Positions 46,052 to 55,817 are shown, counted from the first letter of the stretch. The stretch: 64,000 nucleotides of DNA from Dyadobacter sp. CY356 (GCF_021440195.1 NZ_JAJTSZ010000001.1:806001-870000), one strand, 5' to 3'. Numbers and translations: made by a program. Notes: generated by a model not told the origin, from the letters alone.

Positions 46052-47026
46052 ATGAGTATTTTTGAAAAACGTCTGCAATACAAACCTTTCGAGTATCCTG
46101 AAATTTTACAATTTACAGAAGCAATCAATAAAGCCTATTGGGTACACTCAGAAGTAGACTTTACGGCCGACACGCAGGATTTTCATTCCCATCTGAGTCC
46201 GGCAGAAAGAACGGCTGTTAAAAACAGTCTGCTAGCCATCGCGCAAATTGAAGTAGCTGTAAAATCTTTCTGGGGAAATCTTTTTCACCATTTGCCAAAA
46301 CCGGAATTCAATGGTTTGGGAAGTACTTTCGCTGAATGTGAATTTCGTCATTCCGAAGCTTACTCGCGTCTTTTGGAAGTATTGGGATATAACAACCAAT
46401 TTGAAACGCTGATCGAAATTCCCGTGATCCGTGAGCGAATTGATTACTTATCCGAGGCTTTGGGAAATTCAAAATCAACCGATAAAAAGGAATATGCGTT
46501 TTCACTGATTCTGTTTTCTATTTTGATAGAAAATGTAAGTTTATTCAGTCAGTTTGCGATTATCCTATCGTTTGCCCGTTTTAAAGGATTGATGAAAAAC
46601 GTCAGTAATATCATCGCCTGGACATCGATCGACGAGCAGATTCATGCCAATGCCGGTATTTTTCTTGTCAACAAAATCAAGGAAGAATTCCCTGATATGT
46701 TTGATCAGGAAACGGTTGCGGAAATCACACGTCTTGTACGTTCTTCCATTGATGTGGAATCGCGCATCATCGACTGGATTTTCAGTGAAGGAGAAATTGA
46801 CAGTATCAACAAAGAAGATCTGATCAATTTTATGAAATACCGCGCGGACGACAGTCTGATGAAAATTGGTTTGCCACGTCAGTTCAATCTTGCCGTTGCC
46901 GATGTGAAACTTTTGCAATGGTTTGAAGAAGAGGTTTTCGCCAACAGTCTCGACGATTTTTTTGCGAAACGTCCGGTGGATTATACCAAACATGATAAAA
47001 GTATTTCGGCATACGATCTGTTTTAA
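46052..47026 (+). CDS. nrdB: Ribonucleotide reductase class I beta subunit, class Id-like
   Basis: A 324-residue ferritin-like subunit that makes the metallo-cofactor used by the alpha subunit to reduce ribonucleotides. Metal ligands can be read as Glu67 (QIEVAVK), Glu97 and His100 (ECEFRHSEAY), Glu160 (LIEN), Glu195 and His198 (DEQIH), with Tyr104 nearby. The first ligand is Glu, not Asp as in E. coli NrdB. These ligand types and numbers match my memory of the dimanganese class Id enzyme of Flavobacterium johnsoniae. There is no ATP cone. It precedes nrdA by 70 bp. Confidence 0.95.
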   Translation: MSIFEKRLQYKPFEYPEILQFTEAINKAYWVHSEVDFTADTQDFHSHLSPAERTAVKNSLLAIAQIEVAVKSFWGNLFHHLPKPEFNGLGSTFAECEFRHSEAYSRLLEVLGYNNQFETLIEIPVIRERIDYLSEALGNSKSTDKKEYAFSLILFSILIENVSLFSQFAIILSFARFKGLMKNVSNIIAWTSIDEQIHANAGIFLVNKIKEEFPDMFDQETVAEITRLVRSSIDVESRIIDWIFSEGEIDSINKEDLINFMKYRADDSLMKIGLPRQFNLAVADVKLLQWFEEEVFANSLDDFFAKRPVDYTKHDKSISAYDLF

Positions 47027-47096
47027 CGGGCTCGAAAACCAAAGTGAAATACAAAAAAAGATATTGAGAAATCAACAAATATAAATCAACAAAAAA

Positions 47097-48794
47097 ATGG
47101 AAGTTGCCGAATTGGACCTGCTGGAAGGTGTAACAAGCCAGTATGAAATGCCAAAACTTTGGTGGAAAAATACCGAAAGCGAACAGGTACTTAACAGAGG
47201 ATATTTACTGAAAGGCGAAACGGTTGAAGGTGCCATTGACCGCGTTTGCGCGGCCGCTGCGAAGCGTCTTTTTCGTCCGGAATTGAAAGACGCGTTTGTG
47301 GAAATGGTGGAAAGGGGATGGATGAGCCTCAGTTCGCCAATCTGGGCTAATATGGGCACAGAACGTGGTCTGCCAATTTCATGTTTCAATGTGCACGTGC
47401 CTGACAATATTGAAGGTATCACACACAAGCTCGGTGAAGTGATCATGCAGACGAAAATCGGTGGCGGAACTTCTGCCTATTTTGGAGATCTGCGTGCGCG
47501 TGGAAGTGCGGTTACGGATAACGGAAAAAGCAGTGGAGCAGTAAGTTTTATGCGCCTTTTTGATACGGCCATGGATACGATTTCCCAGGGCGGTGTGCGC
47601 CGTGGAGCATTTGCGGCATACATGGATATTGATCATGAGGATATAGAAGAATTTTTACAAATCAAAGACATAGGTCATCCGATCCAGAATCTGTTTTCAG
47701 GCGTGTGTGTGCCGGATTACTGGATGCAGGATATGATTGACGGGGATATGCCAAAAAGAGAGATCTGGGCAAAAATTCTTCAAAGTCGTCAGCAGAAGGG
47801 GCTGCCTTATATTTTCTTTTCTGACAATGTCAATCTGAACAAACCACAGGTTTACAAGGATAAAAATCTGCGCATCAATGCCAGTAATTTATGCTCGGAA
47901 ATTATGTTGCCATCGACCGAGGACGAATCTTTCATTTGCTGTCTGTCTTCCATGAATCTGGAATTATATGACGAATGGAAAGATACGGATGCAGTCAGAC
48001 TGGCCATTTTCTTTTTGGATGCTGTGCTTCAGGAGTTTATTGAAAAGACAGAAGGAAATCACTTTCTGGCCAGTGCGAACCGTTTTGCAAAACGTCACCG
48101 CGCGCTTGGTCTTGGTGTATTGGGCTGGCATTCTTATCTTCAAAAGAATATGATCCCGTTTGAAGGAATGCAGGCCAAACAATTGACAACGCAGATTTTC
48201 AAAACAATTCAGGATAAATCGGAAAAAGCTACCCAGGAACTGGCCATGATTTACGGTGAGCCGGAAATTTTGAAAGGTTATGGTCGTAGAAATACAACAC
48301 TTCTTGCAATTGCGCCTACAACTTCTTCATCAGCAATACTTGGACAGACGTCACCGGGTATTGAGCCGTTCAGTAGTAATTATTACAAGGCAGGTCTTGC
48401 CAAAGGTAATTTCATGCGTAAGAATAAATACCTGAAAGTGCTTTTGGAAGAAAAAGGGATCGACAATGAAGAAACCTGGCGTACGATCATGCTGAACCAT
48501 GGAAGTGTTCAACACATGAGCGAACTGAGCGATCATGAAAAAGATGTGTTTAAAACTTTTAAGGAGATCAGCCAGCTGGAAATCATTCAACAGGCTTCTA
48601 TCCGTCAGAAATATGTAGATCAGGCGCAAAGTCTGAACCTTAATATTCCATCCAATTTACCGGTTAAAGAAGTAAATAAACTGTTGATCGAAGCCTGGAA
48701 ACTGGGTGTAAAAACATTGTATTACCAACGCAGCCAGAGTGTTTCAAAAGAACTTGTTACAAGTCTGGTGAGCTGTTCGTCCTGCGAATCGTAA
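47097..48794 (+). CDS. nrdA: Ribonucleotide reductase class I alpha (catalytic) subunit
   Basis: A 565-residue catalytic subunit, short for the family because it lacks the N-terminal ATP-cone. Core segments are SLSSPIWANMGTERGLPISCFN (two parts), GGGTSAYFGDLRARG, RRGAFAAYMDIDHEDIEEF, the active-site stretch NLCSEIMLPS with its Cys, and IAPTTSSSAILGQTSPGIEP. The tail ends SCSSCES, giving the CxxC pair that re-reduces the active site. Overall activity regulation by dATP through a cone is therefore absent in this subunit. A terminator follows 26 bp later. Confidence 0.95.
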   Translation: MEVAELDLLEGVTSQYEMPKLWWKNTESEQVLNRGYLLKGETVEGAIDRVCAAAAKRLFRPELKDAFVEMVERGWMSLSSPIWANMGTERGLPISCFNVHVPDNIEGITHKLGEVIMQTKIGGGTSAYFGDLRARGSAVTDNGKSSGAVSFMRLFDTAMDTISQGGVRRGAFAAYMDIDHEDIEEFLQIKDIGHPIQNLFSGVCVPDYWMQDMIDGDMPKREIWAKILQSRQQKGLPYIFFSDNVNLNKPQVYKDKNLRINASNLCSEIMLPSTEDESFICCLSSMNLELYDEWKDTDAVRLAIFFLDAVLQEFIEKTEGNHFLASANRFAKRHRALGLGVLGWHSYLQKNMIPFEGMQAKQLTTQIFKTIQDKSEKATQELAMIYGEPEILKGYGRRNTTLLAIAPTTSSSAILGQTSPGIEPFSSNYYKAGLAKGNFMRKNKYLKVLLEEKGIDNEETWRTIMLNHGSVQHMSELSDHEKDVFKTFKEISQLEIIQQASIRQKYVDQAQSLNLNIPSNLPVKEVNKLLIEAWKLGVKTLYYQRSQSVSKELVTSLVSCSSCES

Positions 48795-48820
48795 TCTGAT
48801 ATCAATAGTATTTTTTAGGG

Positions 48821-48852
48821 AAGGTATCTGCCGTGGGTGGATACCTTTTTTT
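48821..48852 (+). terminator. Rho-independent terminator of nrdBA
   Basis: AAGGTATC (48821-48828) pairs with GATACCTT (48840-48847), with an 11-base loop and a T run to 48852. It lies 27 bp after the nrdA stop. Confidence 0.85.
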
Positions 48853-48950
48853 GCTTTGTTCTTCTGGATGATAATTCCCAGGAATAATTAATTCAAAAGA
48901 ATTTTATCAAAAAAATAATTTTATTTAGTCCATCAATTCTATATAGTTTA

Positions 48951-48958
48951 TATATTTG
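48951..48958 (+). promoter_or_regulatory. TAnnTTTG promoter-like box before the polycysteine leader
   Basis: TATATTTG fits the Bacteroidota -7 consensus. Transcription from it would begin only about 15-20 bases before the leader ORF at 48985. It lies in the intergenic stretch 48795-49130, which otherwise holds the nrdA terminator and the leader ORF. Confidence 0.5.
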
Positions 48959-48984
48959 CTTCCGAATCAATTAAAACTCATTTA

Positions 48985-49026
48985 ATGAACTCAATTATCT
49001 ATATAAAATCCTGTTGTTGCAAGTGA
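48985..49026 (+). CDS. Short polycysteine leader ORF (13 codons)
   Basis: A 13-residue ORF, MNSIIYIKSCCCK, with three consecutive Cys codons (TGT TGT TGC) near its end, followed by Lys and TGA. It sits between a promoter-like TATATTTG box and the TonB-receptor gene, 104 bp before that ATG. Its length and Cys run resemble translational attenuators that sense cysteine supply, known from mycobacterial polycysteine leader ORFs. That it does so here is inference. GCCG/CGGC and repeated TTATAAA(A)GG sequences downstream could form alternative structures. It is too short to be found by gene callers. Confidence 0.55.
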   Translation: MNSIIYIKSCCCK

Positions 49027-49130
49027 TCTGTTATAAAAGGATTTCGCCGTCTGAAAAGGTGTATAGCGGCTTATAAAGGAATATTTTAATCTGTCACCAC
49101 TCTAAAATTAATATCAATAATTCAATAAGC

Positions 49131-51695
49131 ATGAAACAAATTTTAAAAATAACCTTTTTTTTAGGTGCCATTTTATTTCCGCTGTTTTCATCAGCACAAG
49201 ACAATCAGACCAACAATGCAACCATTTCAGGAAAAGTACTGGACGCCAAAACCAGCGAAGCACTGATTGGCGCAACAGTAACTATTAAGGGTACCACCAA
49301 CGGATCTGTGACCGATTCAAACGGAGAATTTAGTTTGATCACAGCCCAGAAAATTCCATTTACACTTATCGTTTCCTATGTAGGTTATGTGAAAAAGGAA
49401 GTTTTAATTAGCGGGAGCGGTACTGAAATCAGACTTGATCTGAATAATACCCAGCTTGATGACGTCGTAATTTCCTCCCGCCGTCGTCAGGAATCTGCTC
49501 AGGAAGTTCCTATTCCAATTTCGGTGATTAGCGGAACAAGAGCGGAAGATGCCGGTGCATTTAACGTAAACCGTTTGAAAGAGCTGGTACCAACAGTGCA
49601 GCTATATGCATCCAACGCAAGAAATACTACCCTTAATATTCGTGGCTTAGGTTCCACTTTTGGCTTGACCAACGACGGGGTTGACCCTGGTGTTGGTTTT
49701 TATGTGGATGGCGTTTATTATGCCCGTCCTGCTGCTACGGCACTGGATTTTATTGATATTGAGCGGGTTGAAGTACTTCGGGGGCCTCAGGGAACACTTT
49801 TTGGGAAAAACACAACGGCGGGAGCCTTTAATATTACAACCCGTGCTCCAACTTTTACGCCCGGAGCAAATGTTGAAGTAAGTTATGGCAATTTAGGTTT
49901 TATTCAGGCCAAGGCATCGCTTACCGGACCGATTAGCAAAAAACTGGCGGCCCGCGTTTCCTTCACAGGGACACAGCGTAACGGGACATTTTTTAATCTT
50001 CATACACAGTTGCCGATCAATGATATCAACAACATTGGTGTAAGAGGTCAAATATTATACACACCAAGTGAAAACGTCAATATCACGGTGATCGGGGACG
50101 TTTCGGATCAAAAACCAAATGGTTACGGTTGGCCGGTTGCTGGTGTTGTTACAACAAAAAGAGCTGCATACCGACAATTCAACGCCATAATTGCTGATCT
50201 GGGATATACATTACCTTACAAAAGTGCCTTTGAACGTAAAGTGGATCTGGACACGCCTTCAAAAGCTGATAACCGGTTGGGTGGTGTTTCGGTTAATGCG
50301 GACATAAAACTTGGAAAAGGAACATTGACAAGTACTTCTGCCTGGCGTTTCTGGAAATGGACGCCTCTGAACGACAGGGATTATATCGGATTGCCGGTAT
50401 TTACAATTTCTTCGGGTAATTCGGCGCATGATCAATGGTCGCAGGAAATTCGTTATTCAGGAAAAATCTCTCCCAAACTGAGCGGTGTGGTTGGTGTTTT
50501 TGGTTTATGGCAAGATCTTAAATCCGATCCTGTTCAAACCGAAGAAGCTGGTTCGGCACAATGGCGTTTTGCACAAAGTTCAACCAGTGCACTTTGGAAA
50601 ACGCCTGGGCTATTTGACAATTTTGGTATACGCACTACAAACCGTATCAAAAGTACAAGTTTGGCCGTTTTCGCACAGGCCGACTGGGTGGTGACTGATA
50701 AATTGCACGTTTTGCCAGGTATCCGCTATAACTACGATAAAAAAGTGGTGGATTACAAAAGAGAAACTTACGGTGGTTTGCAAACAACTGATCCTGCTTT
50801 AATCGCCTTGAAAAACGGAGTGTATACCAACCAGGCTTTTAACACAGATTACTCGGAAGGAAATTTCTCAGGACAGCTTTCTCTACAATATAAAGCCAGT
50901 ACCAATTTAAATGCTTATGCAACTTATTCTATTGGTTATAAGCCAATTGGAGTAAATGTAGGTGGTTTGCCAACTGCAAATGGTCAGAATCTGATCGACC
51001 TTGCGAAAGTGAAACCTGAATATGTGGATCACAAAGAATTTGGTATCAAAACAAAACCTTCGGCTAATTCGGTATTAAACCTGACCGTTTACCGTTCGGA
51101 TATCAAGGATTATCAGACACAGGTACAAACGCCGGAGCCTGGTGTGAACCGTGGATATCTGGCCAATGCAGAAAAAGTACGTGTGCAGGGAGCAGAATTG
51201 GATGGAAACATTCGCTTGAAACATTTTACTTTTAATGCTGCCGTGGCTTATACGGATGGTAAATATGTACGTTTTGCCAATGCACCTGTGCCTCTGGAAG
51301 AAGTAGGAGGAGCGCAGGCCTTTAAGGATGTTTCAGGCGGAAGACTGCCCGGTATCTCAAAATGGTCTGGCTCGGTGGGTGGTGAAGTTGTGGTAAAAGG
51401 ATCATTAATCAGTTTGAAGGGCAACTACTTTTTTGCGGTTGATGAATTCTTACGGTCCGAATTCTCATCAAGCCCATCTCCATCGCAATATCTGAACATT
51501 GGCGGTTATGGTCTTACCAATGCACGTCTTGGTTTCAGAGCTTCCAACGGACTTTCCATTTATGTATGGGGAAGAAATATTTTCAACAAAAACTATTACG
51601 AACAATTGTTGGCAGCTCCGGGAAGTTACGGACAATATGCCGGTATCGTGGGCGACCAGCGCACCTATGGAGTAACGGTTAGATTTACATACTGA
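49131..51695 (+). CDS. TonB-dependent receptor with carboxypeptidase-regulatory-like domain
   Basis: An 854-residue outer-membrane importer. Signal peptide to about FSSAQ; carboxypeptidase-regulatory-like domain about residues 28-115 (ATISGKVLDAKTSEALIGATVTIKGT in two parts); plug about 118-240 (VPIPISVISG, TTLNIRGLGSTFG, IERVEVLRGPQGTLFGKNTTAGAFNITT in parts); and a barrel ending TYGVTVRFTY. It is not a SusC (no SusD follows). The substrate is unknown; the polycysteine leader upstream hints at a sulfur-containing nutrient, which is speculative. A terminator follows. Confidence 0.93.
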   Translation: MKQILKITFFLGAILFPLFSSAQDNQTNNATISGKVLDAKTSEALIGATVTIKGTTNGSVTDSNGEFSLITAQKIPFTLIVSYVGYVKKEVLISGSGTEIRLDLNNTQLDDVVISSRRRQESAQEVPIPISVISGTRAEDAGAFNVNRLKELVPTVQLYASNARNTTLNIRGLGSTFGLTNDGVDPGVGFYVDGVYYARPAATALDFIDIERVEVLRGPQGTLFGKNTTAGAFNITTRAPTFTPGANVEVSYGNLGFIQAKASLTGPISKKLAARVSFTGTQRNGTFFNLHTQLPINDINNIGVRGQILYTPSENVNITVIGDVSDQKPNGYGWPVAGVVTTKRAAYRQFNAIIADLGYTLPYKSAFERKVDLDTPSKADNRLGGVSVNADIKLGKGTLTSTSAWRFWKWTPLNDRDYIGLPVFTISSGNSAHDQWSQEIRYSGKISPKLSGVVGVFGLWQDLKSDPVQTEEAGSAQWRFAQSSTSALWKTPGLFDNFGIRTTNRIKSTSLAVFAQADWVVTDKLHVLPGIRYNYDKKVVDYKRETYGGLQTTDPALIALKNGVYTNQAFNTDYSEGNFSGQLSLQYKASTNLNAYATYSIGYKPIGVNVGGLPTANGQNLIDLAKVKPEYVDHKEFGIKTKPSANSVLNLTVYRSDIKDYQTQVQTPEPGVNRGYLANAEKVRVQGAELDGNIRLKHFTFNAAVAYTDGKYVRFANAPVPLEEVGGAQAFKDVSGGRLPGISKWSGSVGGEVVVKGSLISLKGNYFFAVDEFLRSEFSSSPSPSQYLNIGGYGLTNARLGFRASNGLSIYVWGRNIFNKNYYEQLLAAPGSYGQYAGIVGDQRTYGVTVRFTY

Positions 51696-51742
51696 TCTCC
51701 GGAATCAATTCATAGTAAATCGTAAGTGAACGTATGAAGAAT

Positions 51743-51791
51743 AAAACAACGACAGTAACAGACCCTGGTTTGCTACTGTCGTCGTTTTTTT
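51743..51791 (+). terminator. Rho-independent terminator of the TonB-receptor gene
   Basis: ACGACAGTA (51749-51757) pairs with TACTGTCGT (51774-51782), extended outward by AC/GT and A/T pairs after one mismatch; T7 ends at 51791. Confidence 0.85.
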
Positions 51792-51905
51792 AAGGTTGAT
51801 GAATCGTTCGCTCAAATAATTATAAGCCTTTACTAATATCTTTGTGAGGCTAATCAAACGACTAAATGCTGTTTGTTAAAAATGCACATCAGAATTTGAA
51901 TACAT

Positions 51906-53246
51906 TTGATTGAAAAACTTAAACCTGATCGTATAAATTACAACTTCTACGTGCGCTACCTTTTTATATTATTCTTATTCCTGGGTTTAGGGAATTTTTC
52001 GTCATTTTCTCAGTCAGCTGACACGGTGTCCAGGGAGTTGATTGTCGATTTTGAAATAAGACCAAGAGTTGAATTCAGGAATAATTTTATGCTCGTGCCG
52101 GCAGATTCCACCATGCCTGAGCTTTTTGCAACGCAGCGAAATCGGGTCTCTGTCACTTACCTTGGACCTAAATTTAAATTTCATGTTTCTCCGCAGGAAA
52201 TCCATGTCTGGGGGAAGGACGGAAGAACTTCGCGCGTGGGCAATATCAATGCTTTTGAATTATATATTGAACCATATATCAGCAACCGTTTTGCCGTAAG
52301 AATAGGCCGGCAGGCACTTTCCCTGGATAATGGCAGGCTGTTTTCTGCGGCACCTTGGAGCCAGCAAAGCCGGGCGCATGAAGGAATTAGGCTGTTTTAC
52401 AAAAACAAAGTAACAACCGATCTTACACTGGCTTTTACCAGACCATACAGTAAACATTTTGACGCGGCATTTTCACCGGTAGCTTCTCATCAGTACAAGT
52501 TTCTTGTCGTTCATCATCTTAAATATAAAATAAATAAGCAGCTTGATTTAACAACGATCAACGCCATGGATGTTTTCGAAAAAACGAATAGGAGCGGCCA
52601 CTACTATCCACGAGTTACTAACGGCGGTCGACTGGACTATACCCAGGCGGGAATTTATGCAACTGTAAATGCTTATTATCAGTATGGCCGCAATGCCACA
52701 TCAAAAAATATCCGAGCCTACTACATCCAGCCGGAGATAAGTACCAAAATCGATAAAACCACATTGCGACTTGGTGCCGAAATCCTGAGTGGAAATAAGG
52801 GAAATGTGCCTGACGATGTAACTAATTCCTTCGTGCCGCTCTACGGTGTTGCCTGGAAATTTATGGGAAACATGAATCTTTTCACCCGCTTTCCAGCCGA
52901 CGTGAATGACAAAGGCCTTATAAATCCTTATCTGTTTGCTATATTTCAGATGAACAAAAAACTGTCATTGCGTGCTGATTTCCATCTTTTCTACTCGCAG
53001 CATCAGCTTAAAGAATCAGGAAAAGATTTACAGGGAAAATACCTTGGTTTTGAAAATGACCTTTCCTTAAATTATAGACCATTCAACCGGTTAGAGGTCA
53101 TCTATGGCTTTTCCTACACACCCTCCGACAAACGGATGGAGGTATACAAGAAAGTACCGGACGCTTCAAAAACCCCCGTTTGGAGTTATCTGATGATATC
53201 TTACACGCCAAAATTGTTCTATCGAAAATGGAAATATCCTGTCTGA
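51906..53246 (+). CDS. Porin-like outer-membrane protein (alginate-export type)
   Basis: A 446-residue exported protein. The start is a TTG codon at 51906; no ATG precedes the signal peptide (hydrophobic LFILFLFLGLGNFSSF to about residue 35). The body resembles alginate-export/porin-like 18-strand barrels: PRVEFRNNF, ATQRNRVSVTYLGPKFKF, INAFELYIEPYISNRFAVRIGRQALSLDNGRLF (two parts), SRAHEGIRLFYKN, and a terminal SYTPKLFYRKWKYPV. It probably forms a channel for anionic or unknown solutes. It stands between two TonB receptors, each with its own promoter, so the role is open. Confidence 0.75.
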   Translation: MIEKLKPDRINYNFYVRYLFILFLFLGLGNFSSFSQSADTVSRELIVDFEIRPRVEFRNNFMLVPADSTMPELFATQRNRVSVTYLGPKFKFHVSPQEIHVWGKDGRTSRVGNINAFELYIEPYISNRFAVRIGRQALSLDNGRLFSAAPWSQQSRAHEGIRLFYKNKVTTDLTLAFTRPYSKHFDAAFSPVASHQYKFLVVHHLKYKINKQLDLTTINAMDVFEKTNRSGHYYPRVTNGGRLDYTQAGIYATVNAYYQYGRNATSKNIRAYYIQPEISTKIDKTTLRLGAEILSGNKGNVPDDVTNSFVPLYGVAWKFMGNMNLFTRFPADVNDKGLINPYLFAIFQMNKKLSLRADFHLFYSQHQLKESGKDLQGKYLGFENDLSLNYRPFNRLEVIYGFSYTPSDKRMEVYKKVPDASKTPVWSYLMISYTPKLFYRKWKYPV

Positions 53247-53329
53247 CGAATCCTAAACGAAACAAATCCGAAAGATTTAAATGACCAGCAATTGGGAAAT
53301 CATTTTTATTTGTGTTTAGTTTGTAATTA

Positions 53330-53345
53330 GTCTAAATAATTAGAC
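53330..53345. promoter_or_regulatory. Palindromic operator-like site before the siderophore receptor
   Basis: GTCTAA-ATAA-TTAGAC is a perfect 6-bp inverted repeat, overlapping a second small palindrome TTAGTCTAA (53327-53335), 19 bp before the ATG at 53364. The position and the TTAG/CTAA half-sites could fit an iron-responsive repressor, but I cannot name it. Confidence 0.4.
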
Positions 53346-53363
53346 GCAGATTAATCCGGTTTT

Positions 53364-55781
53364 ATGATTTTACCTTTAGGTTTTATGAATGTTCACTCTC
53401 TTACTAGAAAATTTACAGTTGAATTGTGTTTTAAAAATCTTGCTGTCCCGTTTTTGTTAACATTATTTGCAGTGGTTTTTAGTATTTCAACAAATGCTCA
53501 ATCACATCAGAGTGGGCAGATCAAAGGAATAGTTACCACCACAGACGGCGCACCAGCCCAGGGTATTTCCGTCAAACTAAAAAACACGACAAAAGGCACC
53601 GTAGCCAATACGCACGGTAGTTTTGAATTCAAAAATCTGCCAACCGGCACTTATACCGTGGAGTTTTCGATGGTCGGATATGAGACCTCAACGGCGGAGG
53701 CTATCCTCACCGACGAAAAACCGCACGCGGATCTGATGGTTCAGCTTGATTTCTCATCACGAAAACTGGATGAAGTCATTATCAGCAGCGGTGGAAATCG
53801 GTTTGCCAAAAAGGAAAGTGACGACGTTTCAAAAATGCCGATTTCCAATATGGAAAATCCGCAGGTTTATAGTGTGGTCAGTAAAGAATTGATGAAAGAG
53901 CAGATTGTCACGGATTACAACAGTGCTTTCAAAAACGTGCCCGGGGCAGGTATTGCAGAAGTCAGAAACCAGGGAAGGACAACTTCCATATCACGTGGTT
54001 TTGCAACGCCGCAGTTGGTCCGGAATGGTGTCGGAAGTTTTACTTATTCCACCATTGACCCGGCTAACCTTGAACGGGTTGAAGTCATAAAAGGGCCATC
54101 GGCAACTTTGTTTGGAAGTACCTTATCATCTTTTGGCGGTTTATTTAACCGGGTCACCAAAAAGCCTTTTGATGTTTTCAAAGGCGAAGTTTCTTTTTCT
54201 GCCGGAAGCTGGGATTTGAACCGGCTGACCGTTGACATCAACACGCCGCTTAATGAAGACAAATCAGCTTTGCTTCGTGTGAACACGGCGCTGCATAGTG
54301 AAAGGAGTTTCCAGGATGCCGGGTTTGCCCGGAACTTCCTGATCGCCCCCAGCTTTTCCTATGCTGTCAATGACCGGCTTACCTTACTTCTGGATGTTGA
54401 ATTCAGTGGTTATAAATCCACTTCTCCTATGCGCGTGACGCCTTCAACAAAAGGAAAGGCAAGAAGTGTTACCGAATTGGGAATGCCCTATAAATTGTCT
54501 TTTGCTAATAATACAATCAATTATGCAGGACAGCAATATAATGTTTTCGGGCAGATCAAGTATAAATTATCACCAGCCTGGACTTCCCAGACAATCGTTT
54601 CCAGAACCAGATCATCGGCTGACGGGAATGTGGTTGGACTGACCATTCTGAGCGATTCAACCTTACGCCAAACGGTTACCAATCAGGATTATCCGTATTA
54701 CGGAACGGATTTTCAACAAAATTTTATCGGAGATTTTCATTTAGGACCGCTCAGAAACCGTGTTGTGGCCGGTATTGATGTATACAGTTTGCGTGCTACC
54801 AGAAATGATGCTTCTGTCAATATGCCTGCAATCAATTTTAAAAAACCAGGTAATGCTTACAACAACTTCAATTTAACCAGGGTAACCCCGCTGTTAAGTT
54901 CTGCTGCTTTGACAAATTTTGTTTCTACCAATGAAAGAACTTACAGTGCTTACGTCTCAGATGTATTAAATATTACTGACCGTTTGCTGGCCATGGCAAG
55001 TCTTCGTATCGATCGTTATTCCAATCTTGGTACCTACTATCCCGGCATGGATTCTACTGCCGGAGCGTTTAAACAAACTGCGCTGTCGCCAAAACTGGGT
55101 GTTGTTTATCAGGTGGTAAAAGACAGAATTTCCATTTTTGGTAATTATATGAATGGCTTTAACAATGTGAGCGGATCTGATTTCTCAGGTAACACTTTCA
55201 AACCAAATCAGGCGAACCAGATTGAAGGAGGGGTGAAACTTGACTATAATTTTATTACCGCAACGTTCAGTTATTACGATATTTCTGTAACCAATGTAAC
55301 GCGTGACGATCCTGATCATGTGAATTTTTCGATCCAGGACGGCACGCAGCTCAGCAAAGGTTTTGAGGCGGAAGTAATTGCCAATCCTGCTCCCGGATTA
55401 AATATTGTTGCCGGTTTTACATATAACGATAGTAAGTATACGAAAGCCAATGAGAGCATACAGGGATATCGCCCTACGACAGCCGGACCTCCGCGTATGG
55501 CGAATTTGTGGGTTAGCTACCGACTTGTAAAAGGAGCGGCCAAAGGATTAGGCGTTGGTTTTGGAGGGATTTATGGAAGTGAATCTTTTCAGAGCAATAC
55601 CAAAACTTTCTCATTCACGATTCCTTCTTACACCGTTTTAGATGCCTCAGTCTTCTTTGACAAACCAAAATTCAGGATAGGGTTAAAAGCAGATAACCTG
55701 ACCAATGAAAAATACTGGTCGTATCGTCTGGCTGCTCAAAATCCTTTGAAAGTGACGGGAAATATTACATTCAAGTTTTGA
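53364..55781 (+). CDS. TonB-dependent siderophore receptor
   Basis: An 805-residue outer-membrane receptor. The signal peptide ends near STNAQ (an ATG seven codons inside is an alternative start). A carboxypeptidase-regulatory-like domain occupies about 50-130 (GQIKGIVTTTDGAPAQGISVKL in parts), then a FhuA/FecA-like plug (SISRGFATPQLVRNGVGSF, LERVEVIKGPSATLFGS, FGGLFNRVTKKPF) and barrel ending NPLKVTGNITFKF. The plug style marks the siderophore group. A palindromic site lies just upstream. No siderophore synthesis or ferric transport genes are nearby. Confidence 0.92.
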   Translation: MILPLGFMNVHSLTRKFTVELCFKNLAVPFLLTLFAVVFSISTNAQSHQSGQIKGIVTTTDGAPAQGISVKLKNTTKGTVANTHGSFEFKNLPTGTYTVEFSMVGYETSTAEAILTDEKPHADLMVQLDFSSRKLDEVIISSGGNRFAKKESDDVSKMPISNMENPQVYSVVSKELMKEQIVTDYNSAFKNVPGAGIAEVRNQGRTTSISRGFATPQLVRNGVGSFTYSTIDPANLERVEVIKGPSATLFGSTLSSFGGLFNRVTKKPFDVFKGEVSFSAGSWDLNRLTVDINTPLNEDKSALLRVNTALHSERSFQDAGFARNFLIAPSFSYAVNDRLTLLLDVEFSGYKSTSPMRVTPSTKGKARSVTELGMPYKLSFANNTINYAGQQYNVFGQIKYKLSPAWTSQTIVSRTRSSADGNVVGLTILSDSTLRQTVTNQDYPYYGTDFQQNFIGDFHLGPLRNRVVAGIDVYSLRATRNDASVNMPAINFKKPGNAYNNFNLTRVTPLLSSAALTNFVSTNERTYSAYVSDVLNITDRLLAMASLRIDRYSNLGTYYPGMDSTAGAFKQTALSPKLGVVYQVVKDRISIFGNYMNGFNNVSGSDFSGNTFKPNQANQIEGGVKLDYNFITATFSYYDISVTNVTRDDPDHVNFSIQDGTQLSKGFEAEVIANPAPGLNIVAGFTYNDSKYTKANESIQGYRPTTAGPPRMANLWVSYRLVKGAAKGLGVGFGGIYGSESFQSNTKTFSFTIPSYTVLDASVFFDKPKFRIGLKADNLTNEKYWSYRLAAQNPLKVTGNITFKF

Positions 55782-55817
55782 AAATGTATCGATAAATATC
55801 TTTACCCTGAATACCAG

